From Wuchereria bancrofti (taxonomy: Eukaryota; Nematoda; Chromadorea; Rhabditida; Onchocercidae): a stretch of DNA of 64,000 bases. Both the position numbers and the translations under genes were made by a program. Positions 1 to 11,900 of this stretch are shown one piece after another (the first letter of the stretch is position 1; every line of letters starts with the position of its first letter). The stretch lies in NCBI GenBank assembly GCA_005281725.1, contig SSBO01000012.1, forward strand, positions 4,913,564 through 4,977,563. The letters are read 5' to 3'. The notes beneath the pieces were generated by a model. It made no database searches, was not told the origin of the DNA, and saw only the letters and a program-made list of their open reading frames with translations.

Positions 1-341
1 AATCCCACTGTGTTTTAAAGAACTGTGGTCAAATGACATTTAAAAAAAGTTCATTTCTAGAACATTGGTTTTCACCGTGATTTCTCAAAGATAGGCGTTA
101 TTTGGGAACTTTACTCTTTTATTAAACACTGCGTAACGAATTTTAAATAGTCAACTATTTATATTTGAGTATTGCATTTTGTGTTTTAACCAATGGGTTT
201 AATATGCGTCGACGAACTTATAGGGTTTTGGCTATAAGATTTATATTACAAAATAATATTTCAGCAACCATTTGGTAAACAGAAAGGACTGAAAAGACCG
301 TGAACAATGACTTTCTGTAAAATACTTTGACCTGCTTTCAG

Positions 342-702
342 GAACAAGAAGCGCCGATATTTGATGTAAGGTTTGGTGATGAAACACTGAGTATTAATTC
401 ATGTCGAAAGAAACTTTTATATGAATTTATATGTGATGCCTTACATGGCAGCATAATTTCCCATCTGAAAATGAATGCGATTTTAAGAGAACAGTTCGAT
501 TTAAGACCGACGATTGAAATATTTCCAGTGAAAATGGAAAAACTGCGACGGGTAATTGCATATTTCACTGCGTATGTTTGCTTGGACAACATTATCGAAT
601 CGTTCTTATGCGATTTTGTTGCAGGTTGCCATACAAAATGCGATCAACAAAACAAGGGATTTGCAGCGGTTAAAGCAGAGAGACAAACGCACCGTATATT
701 GA
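342..702 (+). CDS. 3' end of an unidentified gene (last two coding exons)
   Basis: Two exons fit together in phase. Exon 342-551 follows a TTTCAG acceptor and ends at a GTAATT donor. Exon 625-702 follows TTGCAG and ends in TGA. They encode 95 residues, beginning EQEAPIFDVRFGDE, passing through LRPTIEIFPVKMEKLRR and ending in a basic, helical-looking tail LQRLKQRDKRTVY. No transmembrane segment or catalytic motif is visible, and I do not recognise the family. The 5' part lies left of the window. Reading the first exon straight through its donor gives a longer open frame, but that includes the intron. The gene converges with CTU1, whose stop is about 550 bp away on the other strand. The exon model is fairly secure; the function is unknown. 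Confidence 0.65.
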
Positions 703-1089
703 CTTTTAATTTTAAGAAAAGGCTATGCCTTAAATTGTCTCATTTCAATTTCCTGTTGTTACTATAGCTTGGAACAGGATAAATTCAAAAGCGAAACTTG
801 TTCTTTGTCTCGCAGGCACACTCTTTTTTGGGATGTTTCTTTGTGTATGTCCTTTTCTTTACCGTTTCCTGCAAAAGCATAGTGAATTTTTGAACAAATT
901 TTTTTCGGTTAAAGTCGTGCATATGTAATGCATGCCATATGCGAAATCGAATATCATTAATTTTTGAACCTTATCTTGAAGCCACCTATAAGTTTCTCAA
1001 GCTGTATTTTCTTCAGAAAATACAATCGTTACATGTAAGGGAAGCGGAACTTGTGTGGACTCCTATGATGAAGTTTGAGATTTGTTACC

Positions 1090-1095
1090 AATAAA
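1090..1095 (+). terminator. Poly(A) signal AATAAA
   Basis: AATAAA lies about 390 nt after the stop at 702 and suits the plus-strand gene at the left edge. The stretch 703-1254 holds no other gene that I can see, only the two converging 3' ends and an AT dinucleotide run near 1181-1203. Confidence 0.4.
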
Positions 1096-1180
1096 ATTTC
1101 TTTGTGGAAAAAATTCGTAAGCAGTGTAAATTAATATCCCTAGACATAAATACTATAGCACAAATTGTATGTAGCGGCAT

Positions 1181-1203
1181 ATATATATATATATATATAA
1201 ATA
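1181..1203. repeat. (AT)n microsatellite
   Basis: This is a short alternating AT tract in the convergent intergenic region between the left-edge gene and CTU1. Confidence 0.8.
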
Positions 1204-1254
1204 TAAAGTTTTAGATCCCTTTCTATCAAGCAATCGGAAATTGTTAGGAACGAA

Positions 1255-4243
1255 CTACTCCATGACAACCTGAGTGAATGCATTTACGTAGTCTTTGTTT
1301 CTCAAATATTATAAGGAAGAAGTATCTATATATCAGCAAAATGTTTTGTTTTATCAAGATACCATGGAGCCAACTGTGACATGTTTCAACAAATGAATTT
1401 ACCTTTTTGATACCTAAGCTGTAATCGTTCGTAAACAGACCGTGCAGCAAAAGGCATGCTTTACAAAGCTTCTGCGAAGACATGCAGCCACATCTAAAAT
1501 TAAAAAACTGATCTCTGATCATGAATGTCAACGACGACAGTTTTGCATTGAGACAAAACTTATCTTTCACATGTAGTCAATGAGGGGAGCGAAACACCAC
1601 TGCGAGCAGAAATTGTCTCGCCGGATCTTATTAAATCCAAAATCGCCTTCGGTTGTAACCTCTCCAACTTTCTGACATACATTCTGTAAAAAAAAAAATT
1701 GCTCTTGCACCAGTCCATCATGATTCATTTGGCACCGTACTTCCGTAAAATCAAATTTAATTGAATACGTACCTCACGTGATTGCGGAAGGAGTCAGGTG
1801 CATATCTACATTCGGTAGAAAAATAGTCGAGCCTATTGAAGTGTGCGTACATCACAATATCTTTTTCAAAGACATATTTTAGAGGTTTCGTTCGAGGCAA
1901 ACAGCCTTCCAATCCTAAAAGAGATAACTGCTCTCTATTTCTAAAAAGTTTACACAGAATTCCTTGACTACCAGAAACGCTGAGATGTTGGTATAATAAT
2001 GAGATGAATATATGAAACCGTATTTTTTAATATCTAAGGTCTCAGTCTTACGGTAACTCTTAATCACCTCTATTTAGAACCCACTAGTCGCATTAGCAGC
2101 GCTTAGTTCCACTCTATCTGAATGTTCAAGGTAGACAATTGTACATTACTTCCCGAAATACCTCGTCACGATAAGGTTTTTAGCTCACATTGATGTTAGA
2201 ATTATTAAAGGCTGAAGATATAAATTATTAGAGGGACCTGTTACAATATCAGTACATCGTTGTAACCGTGCCAAATCGCCTCGCAATATGTTAAGTAACA
2301 CTGTCTCTGCCATATCATCAGCATTATGCCCTGTTGCAATAATATTTGCTCCACACTCAATTGCGCCCCTAAAATGCAACGGATGAATTTTCCCAATCTT
2401 AGCATAATTAAATTGAATAAAACTGATGCTGATTCTAACAATGACACATACAGAAAGGAAACCAGTGTCATGGATACAAGGATTAGAGCAAAGAAAAAAG
2501 TTAAAAATAACGTCACCTGTCTAGAGCACGTCTCCGAAAAACACCACAAAAAGTGCAGTTATTTCTAGCACCAACAGCCGACACTATTTCATCCATCGTC
2601 CAACCATACAGTTGTTTATAAGACATTACAACCAACGGTAATCCATAATCATTTCTATTTCTTTCAACAGCTTTTAGCGATTCACCGCGGTAACCCTAAA
2701 ACGACAACGAGTTTGAAACTTACTTAGAAAAAAAATTGGAACCTTTGCTCACTCAATTCAAAGCCTTTTCTTAAGATTGAGAATTCGCTGTTTTCACTCT
2801 CAAGATCAAAAAAAAAACCATTAATTTGCGAGCTTTCGAATTTGCTCATTTGTAATAATAGGTAACTCACTTTATTCTTGCACGTACTATAAAAAATTCT
2901 TCGATGCATTAATGGTATAAAAGACTCCGAAAAGAAAAATACATTCTAAATGCAAAGCACTCATGCAAGAATTCTGGGAATACCAATTGGAAAAAAGTAC
3001 CGTGATTCCTTCATCGACTGAAAGCAGGATGATGTCCAATCCGTAATCATGCTTTTGATTTAGTTTATTTAACACATGAATTAGTACTGTCGAGTCTTTA
3101 CCACCTGACGCTCCAACAGCAATTTTCTTACCCTTGCCGAATAAACCGTAACTTTTAATCACGTTATGCACTTCCTGCAGGAGAAAAATAATTTCAAGTA
3201 AGTCCAATATTGCCCTTAAAACCGTGATTTATAATTTAGATGATTTCTAAATACACTAAAGCCAATGAGGCCAACACCAATCTACTTCTATAAATGCTAC
3301 TATTCTTAATTTCTCTAAGATTTTTAAACGTTATCCAGTTCCAACCACTTCTAATTGCTACAGTTACTCAAAATGTTCTGCAGGAATTTTATAAATCGTA
3401 TCAATTAGTGATTTTTCCTATGATGGTTGAAAGCACCATTTTGTCGCAAATTCTTGTGTATCAGTGGGCTACCACACACAGTGTGGGACCTACCTATAAC
3501 GAACAAAAAGATTTTCTTGACCTTCAAATATTGTGAGGACATGACCATTGCTTAACAATGTTAATTAGCAGTTCAATCAACTCGCATTTCTTCTTACAGC
3601 TTTTTCCACGAAAAAAAAAAAAAACTGATCCCGTACTTCCCCACTAAGCATTACTACTTTCCTCCCATTCTCCCGCATATTCAATGCATGAATTTCGCAA
3701 AATCAAATTAACATTTTTATTACTGACGTCCTTACAGTACTGGAAGAACTACAATACGGCCAGGAATCAACTGTCATTACAGCTTGCAACTACCTTTATC
3801 TATAGCTCGTCTAATGGGAATCTGTTGAATTCATCCTCAATCAAATAATTTTACTAATTGAACTATATTCCATTATGATCAAACTCTTGACATTAAGACA
3901 GCGATCAACCTGTCTACATAAAAACCATAACAGTTTTAACATCATAACAAACGGTAGGAAGACGCAGACGGCAATTCTCATCCCCCTTTTCTTCATATCA
4001 TTTTTTTTTTCCCGTTACATTCCAGTGATATACAGAAAAATACTACAGTCAGTATGAGAAAAATTTTTGAATGGTTGCTTTAGCTTAAATCACTAAAGAA
4101 GGTGGAGGATAATACAATTCCTTAAATTTTTATATCCAATTTACCGCTTCGAAGGCATCAGTGAAGCAAACGACACAAGCAGGTTTACCATCCTTTGACC
4201 TCTTCACCGAAGCAGACGCATTACACTGCCAACATTGTGCCAT
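1255..4243 (-). CDS. CTU1: Cytoplasmic tRNA 2-thiolation protein 1 (CTU1/NCS6 family)
   Basis: This is the PP-loop ATPase that, with CTU2 and the URM1 sulfur relay, adds the 2-thio group to wobble uridine 34 of Lys, Glu and Gln tRNAs in the cytosol (C. elegans orthologue tut-1). Minus-strand exons: 4145-4243, 3001-3174, 2517-2695, 2238-2368, 1773-1914, 1564-1683, 1403-1493 and a tentative 15-nt last exon 1255-1269, giving 316 aa. Visible motifs are an N-terminal zinc knuckle (CWQCNAS, CVVCF), the PP-loop [39 protein letters not shown], and a C-terminal [16 protein letters not shown] zinc motif. The length is a little under the usual 340-370. All junctions are GT-AG except intron 1494-1563, which starts with AT (see findings). 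The last 15-nt exon (encoding VVME) is only a plausible fit. Confidence 0.93.
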
Positions 4244-5549
4244 AGTGTATTCTAAGTGAAGGTCATTAGCTGGATGCAATAAAGAGACATAATAAAACTA
4301 TTAATCGAATCACAGCTAAGTACTACAAATCACTATCCTCATTCCAAATATACATTACTAATTCACTACATTTGTTTTTAGTGTTTTATTAGATTGAAAG
4401 TAACTCCATTTGCACAAAAAGGCTATATTAAGTACGCTGCTTTCAAAAAATTATAGCCCATCCACCTGATTCAGCTTCACACTTTTCAGTTGTTCAAAAA
4501 ATCACTGAGTGCAATCTTCCTGAATTCCTCATTCATCGTACTACAATGCTATATCTAGGGGTACATAGTTTTGCGAATAATGAATTCATGCACATGTAAA
4601 GATTCTGTATGCATATCTGGATAACAGATAAAACCATTCAGGTGAATAGTTTGAAAAATACAGGATCAGTTCATCAATTATATCAACATGAACATGAAAA
4701 TACACAATTTGTATTCAGTATCAATGCAAATCTTTTCCTCTATGAATACAAATTATGCAATATGAAACTGAAGCACTAGAAAGGAAAATAAAATGCATGA
4801 AGTACGCTAAATGCATTAAAGAAATCTGCGTCGACGTGAGACACAGCACCTAATTCAATATGTTAAAACAAATGAGTCAACATTCAAATAAACATTCCAT
4901 ATTACCCATTTCTTCTTCAATGACTATGCGATTCGCCTAGAATATTCAAATGACTACCAATAAATGAATAAAAAAATTTGATGCTCTGATGCCACCGAAA
5001 ATTTGCAAAAGTCATGTAGCGCCATTTTTTAATGACAGAAGGGCTATGAAAATACGGTACACTTAAAAGGATCAATTTCACAAACTAAGGAAAAAAGAAT
5101 ATTTAAGAAACAGTGTAGATTAGGAAACCGATATTAAAAGAAACATCGAAAACTTCGACGTCAGAAAAATCAGATAAAATTACTGGAAACTTAGTGGCTA
5201 AAATTGAAACTCAGCAGAACCAAAAATGATCAAATAATCCTTAATACTCTAAACCAAAAGAAACAGTATCTGGTACTGTCAGTTTCTGTTTAACAATGTT
5301 TTCAAACTAGAATCCAGCGTCCAAAAAAAGGTCTTAACATTATCATGCCATATACAAAATACCATTCAGACACACTCTTGAAAGACTGATATTCGTAAAA
5401 CAGCAGAGCACAAGCCTAGAAAATAATTAAAGCAAACACAGATTCATAAAAAACAAAGGCAGCGAAAACAAAATTTGTAAACTAGAAAAATTCTAGAACT
5501 GTAATTTGTAGCCGAATTCCACAATCCAAGAATTTGAAAAGTCGGATAG
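4244..5549. other. Intergenic, CTU1 upstream region and Rab 3' flank
   Basis: This is about 1.3 kb of AT-rich sequence between two minus-strand genes. It must hold the CTU1 promoter and the Rab 3' UTR. I see no further exon, RNA gene or repeat. The spacing is too long to suggest a tight operon. Confidence 0.5.
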
Positions 5550-6859
5550 TCATAAATAATGGCAACATGAAGTCCACTTGGAGCTGATCGTTGTTGTACC
5601 TTGCGAAATCTTGAAAGCATCCAATTGAGAATCCAGATGTACACCTGCTTCATATTGTCTCTTCAACTGACACGCTAATTCCAAAAAAGCATTATCCACA
5701 TTTAAATTACTTTTCGATGATGTTTCAATGAATATGCACATACCATTTGCATTTGCCAATTCGCTACCTTCATCTCGTTCGACGAGACGTTCATTTTCAA
5801 GATCTGCTTTTGTTGCTAAAAACTAGTTACAAGAGCATTTTGCATGAATATGTTACTTCCTTGTAATTACTTATCAAACAAGTAGGTACTCTATTTGTTT
5901 AATTTTTTTATATCTGCAAAATCTTAACAAACGTTACCAAAATGTCCAGAAAATACACAACGTAACAAATTAAACGACTCAACAAACCTACCAACAAGTA
6001 TCTTGCAGACATTTGGTGCAGCAAATTTTGATACATCATCCAGCCAACGATGAAGTGACTCAAAAGACTGACGACATGTTAGGTCGTAACATAATAAAAT
6101 GCCATTTGCTGATCTGCAATAAACGAATCATCAGAATAAACATTTGATTTATGTTAAGATATTAACGCAAAAAGTACTGCATATTTTCAATAATCTAGCC
6201 TCGACCGGTTCCGCTTTTTATATTAACCCCTGCTTAGTGTTCCATGCATTGCTGGGAGCATGAAAACTGTTCCCGGAAAGCATATCATAGCACAGTAAAA
6301 TATAAAATGACTTGTTATATCGCACCCTCTTTTATAAAAGGACTCCGCAGTTTCAGTATACTAACCTGTAATAGCTTTGGGTAATTGTGCGGAATCTTTC
6401 TTGACCACCAGTATCCCAAATTTGCAATTTCACACGCTTGCCTTCGATAATCAGTGTTTTCATGGAGAAATCAACACCAATTGTTGTTCCTTGTCTTTCG
6501 ATAAATGTTCCATTTTTGAATCTTAAGTAGCTCAAAGCTACATTCAAGTTCAATTAAACTCAAAAATACGTATTAAATGTTATTTGATTACAGGTAAAAA
6601 AGCAAATTATTAGAAACCACTTCTTATTACCCGGTCTTCTAGATGCTGTGTCTGTTAATAGCAATATTTCAATAATAAACAATAAAGTGTCAACTACCAT
6701 TTCATGTGAAAATCTAAGTCAGTAAAAAAAACACCAATAAAAATGAAATACTGTTTGAAAACGTTCAAGATACCTTTGTACGACACATGTTTTACCCACA
6801 CCCATATCACCGATTAGAACTATTTTAAATAAAAAGTCGAAGGAATCGTCCTTTTCCAT
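5550..6859 (-). CDS. Rab-family small GTPase, RAB19/RAB43-like
   Basis: A membrane-traffic GTPase of 209 aa from four minus-strand exons: 6774-6859, 6366-6521, 5992-6113 and 5550-5815. The P-loop is GDMGVGKT and switch I lies around [16 protein letters not shown]. The block [20 protein letters not shown] plus QSYYRSANG is closest to RAB19/RAB43/RAB30 from memory. The C-terminus SCCHYL carries a CC pair four to five residues from the end, usable for geranylgeranylation. Two motifs depart from the Rab norm: WDTAGQE is WDTGGQE, and the NKxD guanine motif reads VGATKADL, with Thr for Asn and one extra residue. The start ATG lies 27 nt after a TTCAG acceptor, suggesting trans-splicing or a 5' UTR intron. 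The gene is divergent from hecd-1. Confidence 0.9.
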
Positions 6860-8940
6860 TAGGAAGCTACTGGTTACCAATTTCCTGAATTAAAATAAGC
6901 TGCATATAAATAAAACTCGCAAGCGGGAAACAAGTGAAATTCGTAGAATAATTTGTTCAGCTTTATAAATACAGCATAGGTACGAATCCAAACACTGAAA
7001 GTGAAAATGAAATAGAACCAATAAATCAATATAAACAAAAAATCAACTAAGAAAAGACGATTACCTTATAGACATTCAAGAAAGAATTTTGTTCAAAATG
7101 GCAAATGAAGTGCATAGTAGAATAGCAACTATGAAGGAAGTAAGAGTCCTTTAAATGACATGGAATAAAAGACAGCAAAAGTGTAATGCTATCTGCTTAT
7201 ACGTTGGGATTATAGGTACAACATGGAATTATAAAAGGATAGTTTTTTAAGTTACCGAAAACATAAAGGAGATGCAGTTAACAGTTATAACAGTAGTCGT
7301 AAAGGCCGTAACAATCCAATCTATGCTTATTATTGATTATTTAAACACTTTTTGTAAATGGTTACAATTCTAAAGATTTGGCTTAATCATTTTCAGTACC
7401 CGAAAATCTATTTGAGTGACGTCATGCACGAATTTCAGCTTTTTTCGGAGTAATTGCTGAAGAAGTGTTCATAAACATCACAAACGTTGTTTGAAATATT
7501 AAAACAATGTAATACTTTGGGACCTCAAATTTGCTACTAGGGAGTTCTTTACTATACCAATCTATTTTCAGAATAAGTCTCATTTGCTCATTTGTCATCT
7601 AAAGACGCACCATCAAGAACGACAACCAACCCTCGCTTACCAGTCAACATAAGACCACACCCAGAATGATACGAACCAGCCAGGAGCACTAATTGGTGGG
7701 AGCATATGAAAATAAAGGTCTCTCTCGGTTTCTACGTAGATGCAGATCGTTTTTGATACCGGGTATTCATACAGGGTAAGGATTTGCTGTGGATTACCTA
7801 TTCTGTCATGTAATGATAATCAATGTATTCTCCATTTCATCTTGAACGTTTTACTGACTGACTGCTTATTAAGAAATATATACATATTAGCTTAACCACG
7901 GATAATTTTCAATGCCCTTCTGTCTGCATTGTGCAGTTGTTCGTTTGATTGTGGAAAAAGGGGTAGAAGTGGAGGTTGTGTGTGTTCCTTTCAGTGACTA
8001 GGCAGGTGCGAGGTGGTCTGGTATTATATCGTTGCCACAAGTTCCTCTAACATAATTGGTGGAACTGAGCATTTAGCATACTCTTTTTTTCGGGTTGTCA
8101 GCTCTTTACCTGTTTACTTTCTCAAACCATACTTGACTGAGATGAATTTGTTGCTTTGGATTCATAAGCGTGTGGATGGTTGACTAGCCCCTGTAATAGA
8201 GTCCTGAAAATTTCTTTACTGCTGTTCTTTCGATTTATAGTCTTTCCTACCGATGTCATCTCATTTCTGACCCGGATTCTTTTGCTGAGTTTGTTAAATG
8301 CGGTTAGTTTTGAGCACTGCAAGAAAACTAAACTACTCTGATTTCTAAGCAGAACCATTTTATCGCTTATTGGGGTAGAGAGCGAGGGGGAGCGGGAGGA
8401 GGATGAAAAGAATTGTTGCATATTGCGTTTTTGACAGTGAGTGAGCATTTTTGAATTTTCAGGTATATTTCATGTTGTGGTCAAAATTTCTTCTCATCTT
8501 ATTTCCATTTCAAATTTATCGTATTTGGCTTTTGTAGGCTTGCTGGTTTTATTTGAATTCATATAAACAATATGTAGTATATATTGAAAGTCAATGTCGT
8601 GAACTGTTTTCTTTAGGCTTTTACTCAAATATGTTATTGAATTAGACATTATGATGACCAAATGCAAAATGATTCTTTTCCCAATTGTTCCATGCAAACT
8701 AATTATGAATCTGTGGGAATTTCATCATCCTGCTGCTTATTAAATGTTATTTCGTTCCCGAAGTTCTTTGGCTCATTCAAAAACATTTGTTCAAACGTTT
8801 TGATGGTATCAGTTAACGTCATCGTACTTTTCATTTAATTTTGTTCCTCCACTTTTGTACCTTTCATATCTCCACTTTTAGTTAATGACTTATTTTTAAG
8901 GTGTGCGGGTGTGCTGTTCAAGGAATACAGGACGAGTGTA
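6860..8940. promoter_or_regulatory. Divergent intergenic region between Rab and hecd-1
   Basis: About 2 kb separates two genes that point away from each other, so both promoters should lie here. A TTCAG acceptor precedes the Rab start, and a TTTTTAAG acceptor (8899-8900) precedes the hecd-1 start by 40 nt. Both are candidate spliced-leader or 5' UTR intron sites. Open frames in this stretch (for example on the minus strand at 8122-8448) have low-complexity composition and no recognisable protein. Confidence 0.45.
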
Positions 8941-11900
8941 ATGGAAGGTGTGGATCCAGACACTCTTCTGGAATGGTTACAAACGGGAGTCGGTGATGAA
9001 CGCGATATTCAGGTAATTAGTGGATGTTATTGTCGTTTTCCGTTATATAAAGTAAGGATTTCATGTTTTTTTAGAAACAGCAAAAACATTTAAAGAGAAA
9101 TTGGATTTCAGTTAATGGCATTGGAACAGCTTTGTATGCTCTTGTTGATGAGTGACAATATTGACCAGTGTTTTGAAAGTTGTCCACCGAGAACTTTCCT
9201 TCCCGCTTTGTGTAAAATATTCCTTGATGAAACAGCTACAGAAAATGTTTTGGAAGTATGTATAATATATTGTTCCTAAATTTGTAGTTTAGAAGTTGAA
9301 AATGATTGCAGATAGATATAATGATTATTTAGCTATAAACGGAAAAGTTATATTAATCATGAATTAACATTTTTGCGCTTGAACACAAAAATTTACATTT
9401 TCCTAAACCAATTCAAACACACTAGTTTGCAAATTGAAAAATACTTAAGTAACACGATATTAGTTGAGTTTAAAAAATTATACTTGGTTTTTGTAAAGTA
9501 ATGTTCATACAATTTGGACCAGGTAACTAAATCAGTAGAAAAAAAGATGTGGAACTATTCGGAGCAAGCTAATACGAATCATTTTATAGCCGTGATATCT
9601 GTTCACAAATATTTTTTTATTACATTAAGTCTTTTTTTCTCACTGAATTTCTAAGACCTAGGCAAAATAAATTTAGGTCACTGCCCGTGCTATAACGTAC
9701 TATTTGGATGTGTCGAATGAATGTACAAGACGAATAACACAAGTGGATGGTGCTGTTAAGGCAATTTGTAACCGACTAGCAGTTGCGGAAATGAGTGATC
9801 GTACAAGCAAAGATCTCGGTAACACATTGCACTACGTAACAGCATTAATACATTTTTTTAGAGGTGTATGAAACTAAAATATTGAACGTGCCGTAAGGGC
9901 TTTTTTCAAGATCAGCATTTTACATACCGCTACATTGTCTTATATTGAGAAAAACAGGGAGAATATATGAAGCATTAGTTAAGGTTAATCTCAAATAGGT
10001 CGCAACTAGTTATGATAATTTTTAACTTACATTTATTTGTCTGTTAGAAGTTGTGGCGCTGTTTTCATCTTTTAAAGCATTTTTATTTCAGAATTTACAG
10101 ATGTTATATAGTGTTGCTTATTTGAGATACCTTTTTCAAGTTTCCTTTTTTCTAGCCGAACAGTGTGTGAAATTACTCGAGCATGTTTGTCAGAAGGAAA
10201 CATCTGCAGTATATGATGCTGGAGGTTTACAGTGTATGTTGACTTTAGTTCATCAACATGGACAGTATGTTCACAAGGTAATGCTGTCACAAATTTTACT
10301 TGTTTGATACTGAAATTTGAAGGATAAGATTAAACATTAAATGCTCAGTACTAAAAATTAGATTTGCATCGATATAAGATTTTGCCTCAAAATTGCGATT
10401 TTCTAACCTTTTTTAAACAACTAGCAGTGCACAGTTAAAACTAGAGGTATTCAGTCCAGAACAACTGGGTCTGATGTGCCTACACTCTACACAGTATAGA
10501 ATCTCAGTAACATTACAAAGATAATGGAAGTCGAAACAGCTTTGTGATCGTAATAAATAAGGTGATAATGTTATCAGTTCATATTAAAGGATACTATTCA
10601 CTCAGCAATGTCTGTCATTACGAAACTATGTAGCAAAATGGAGCCAAGTGATTCTACTATGCCAGAATGTAGTGCCAGTTTGGGAGCTCTTCTTGAGCAT
10701 GATGATCCGAAGGTTTGCTTTGCCGAAATTTCATACATTATTTGATTGATTGCTGTCAGACCAAGTAGTCTCTAACATTTACACAAATTTTGCTAGTTGA
10801 AAATCTTGAACCATTCCGCAAGTTTTTGTTTTTCCGGAAATTAAAATACTGTTTTCTGTTTAGGTTTCAGAGTGTGCTCTTCGTTGCTTTGCCGCACTAA
10901 CGGATCGTTTCATTCGTAAATTCATGGATCCGGTTGAAATGGTGCAACATGGGAATCTCGTTGAACATCTGCTTAATTCACTAGTGCCTGCACACCTGAC
11001 TAGTGTAGCTTGCACTGCATCACTTTCACATATGAGAAATACTAATTCAGTGGGATCAAGTGACTCAGTGGCATCATTTGGCTTAAATCGACCAGCGTCA
11101 TTTATCTCCGTTGTCATTTCATTATTGAGTAATCTTTGTCGTGGCTCATCGATTGTTACCGAACAAGTCGTAAGGTGATTTTTGTGACTAGCCAGTTGGG
11201 TGATTGGAACTACATTTTGACACCAAATGTATTTCTGATACGTTGTATTTTTGAACGTATATTTTCGGCGCATTTTTTGATGCATCAGCGAAATTCTAAT
11301 TTTGCTGGTGAAGCAGGAAAATGAGTATTCGGCAAATAGCTTTTTTGCAGCTCTCCGGTACTTCTTTGTGCACTGAAAACAGTCCTGATGGGTAAAGATG
11401 AACGCTGTATTATGGATGCTTTGCGCTTTTGTGATCTTCTTATGATACTTCTCTGTGAGGGACGAAGTGCGTTACCTAAAAGTATGGGTTCTACTATAGC
11501 TAATCGTGCCGAAACAGGTTTGTCATTTGGGAGCTCTGCTTGTTCTACGATCGATTGTGTTTTTAAAATTTTGAAAAGAGATGATAAAATTTTGTTTGCT
11601 TTTAGGTTCTAATTCATTCGACCGATCCCATAGGCATCTCATCGATGCAATTCGTCAGCGTGATACAGATGTTTTGATTGATGCTATTGAATCAGGACAG
11701 GTAAAGATTTTTTGTTAAATAAGGACATCCATTTTTATGTTAAATAAGTCATCCATTTCTTACGAATGATTTAAATTTTTGTTTTAAGTGAAAATGCATT
11801 CTTTAATTCTTTTTGCTACAGTTATCCTTTTAGCTAGTTTGAAACTAATCTGAATAGTTTCTTTCAATTTAAATAATAGCTAAGCATTACGTCAGTATTT

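Noticed and set aside
327..767. A 146-codon plus-strand frame as one exon
   Set aside because: It crosses a good GTAATT donor at 552 and a TTGCAG acceptor before 625; the spliced version gives a coherent C-terminus in a different frame after the intron.
1244..1570. A 108-codon minus-strand ORF as a separate small protein
   Set aside because: It fuses a CTU1 intron to the CTU1 zinc-motif exon and then runs into the next intron; only 1403-1493 of it is coding.
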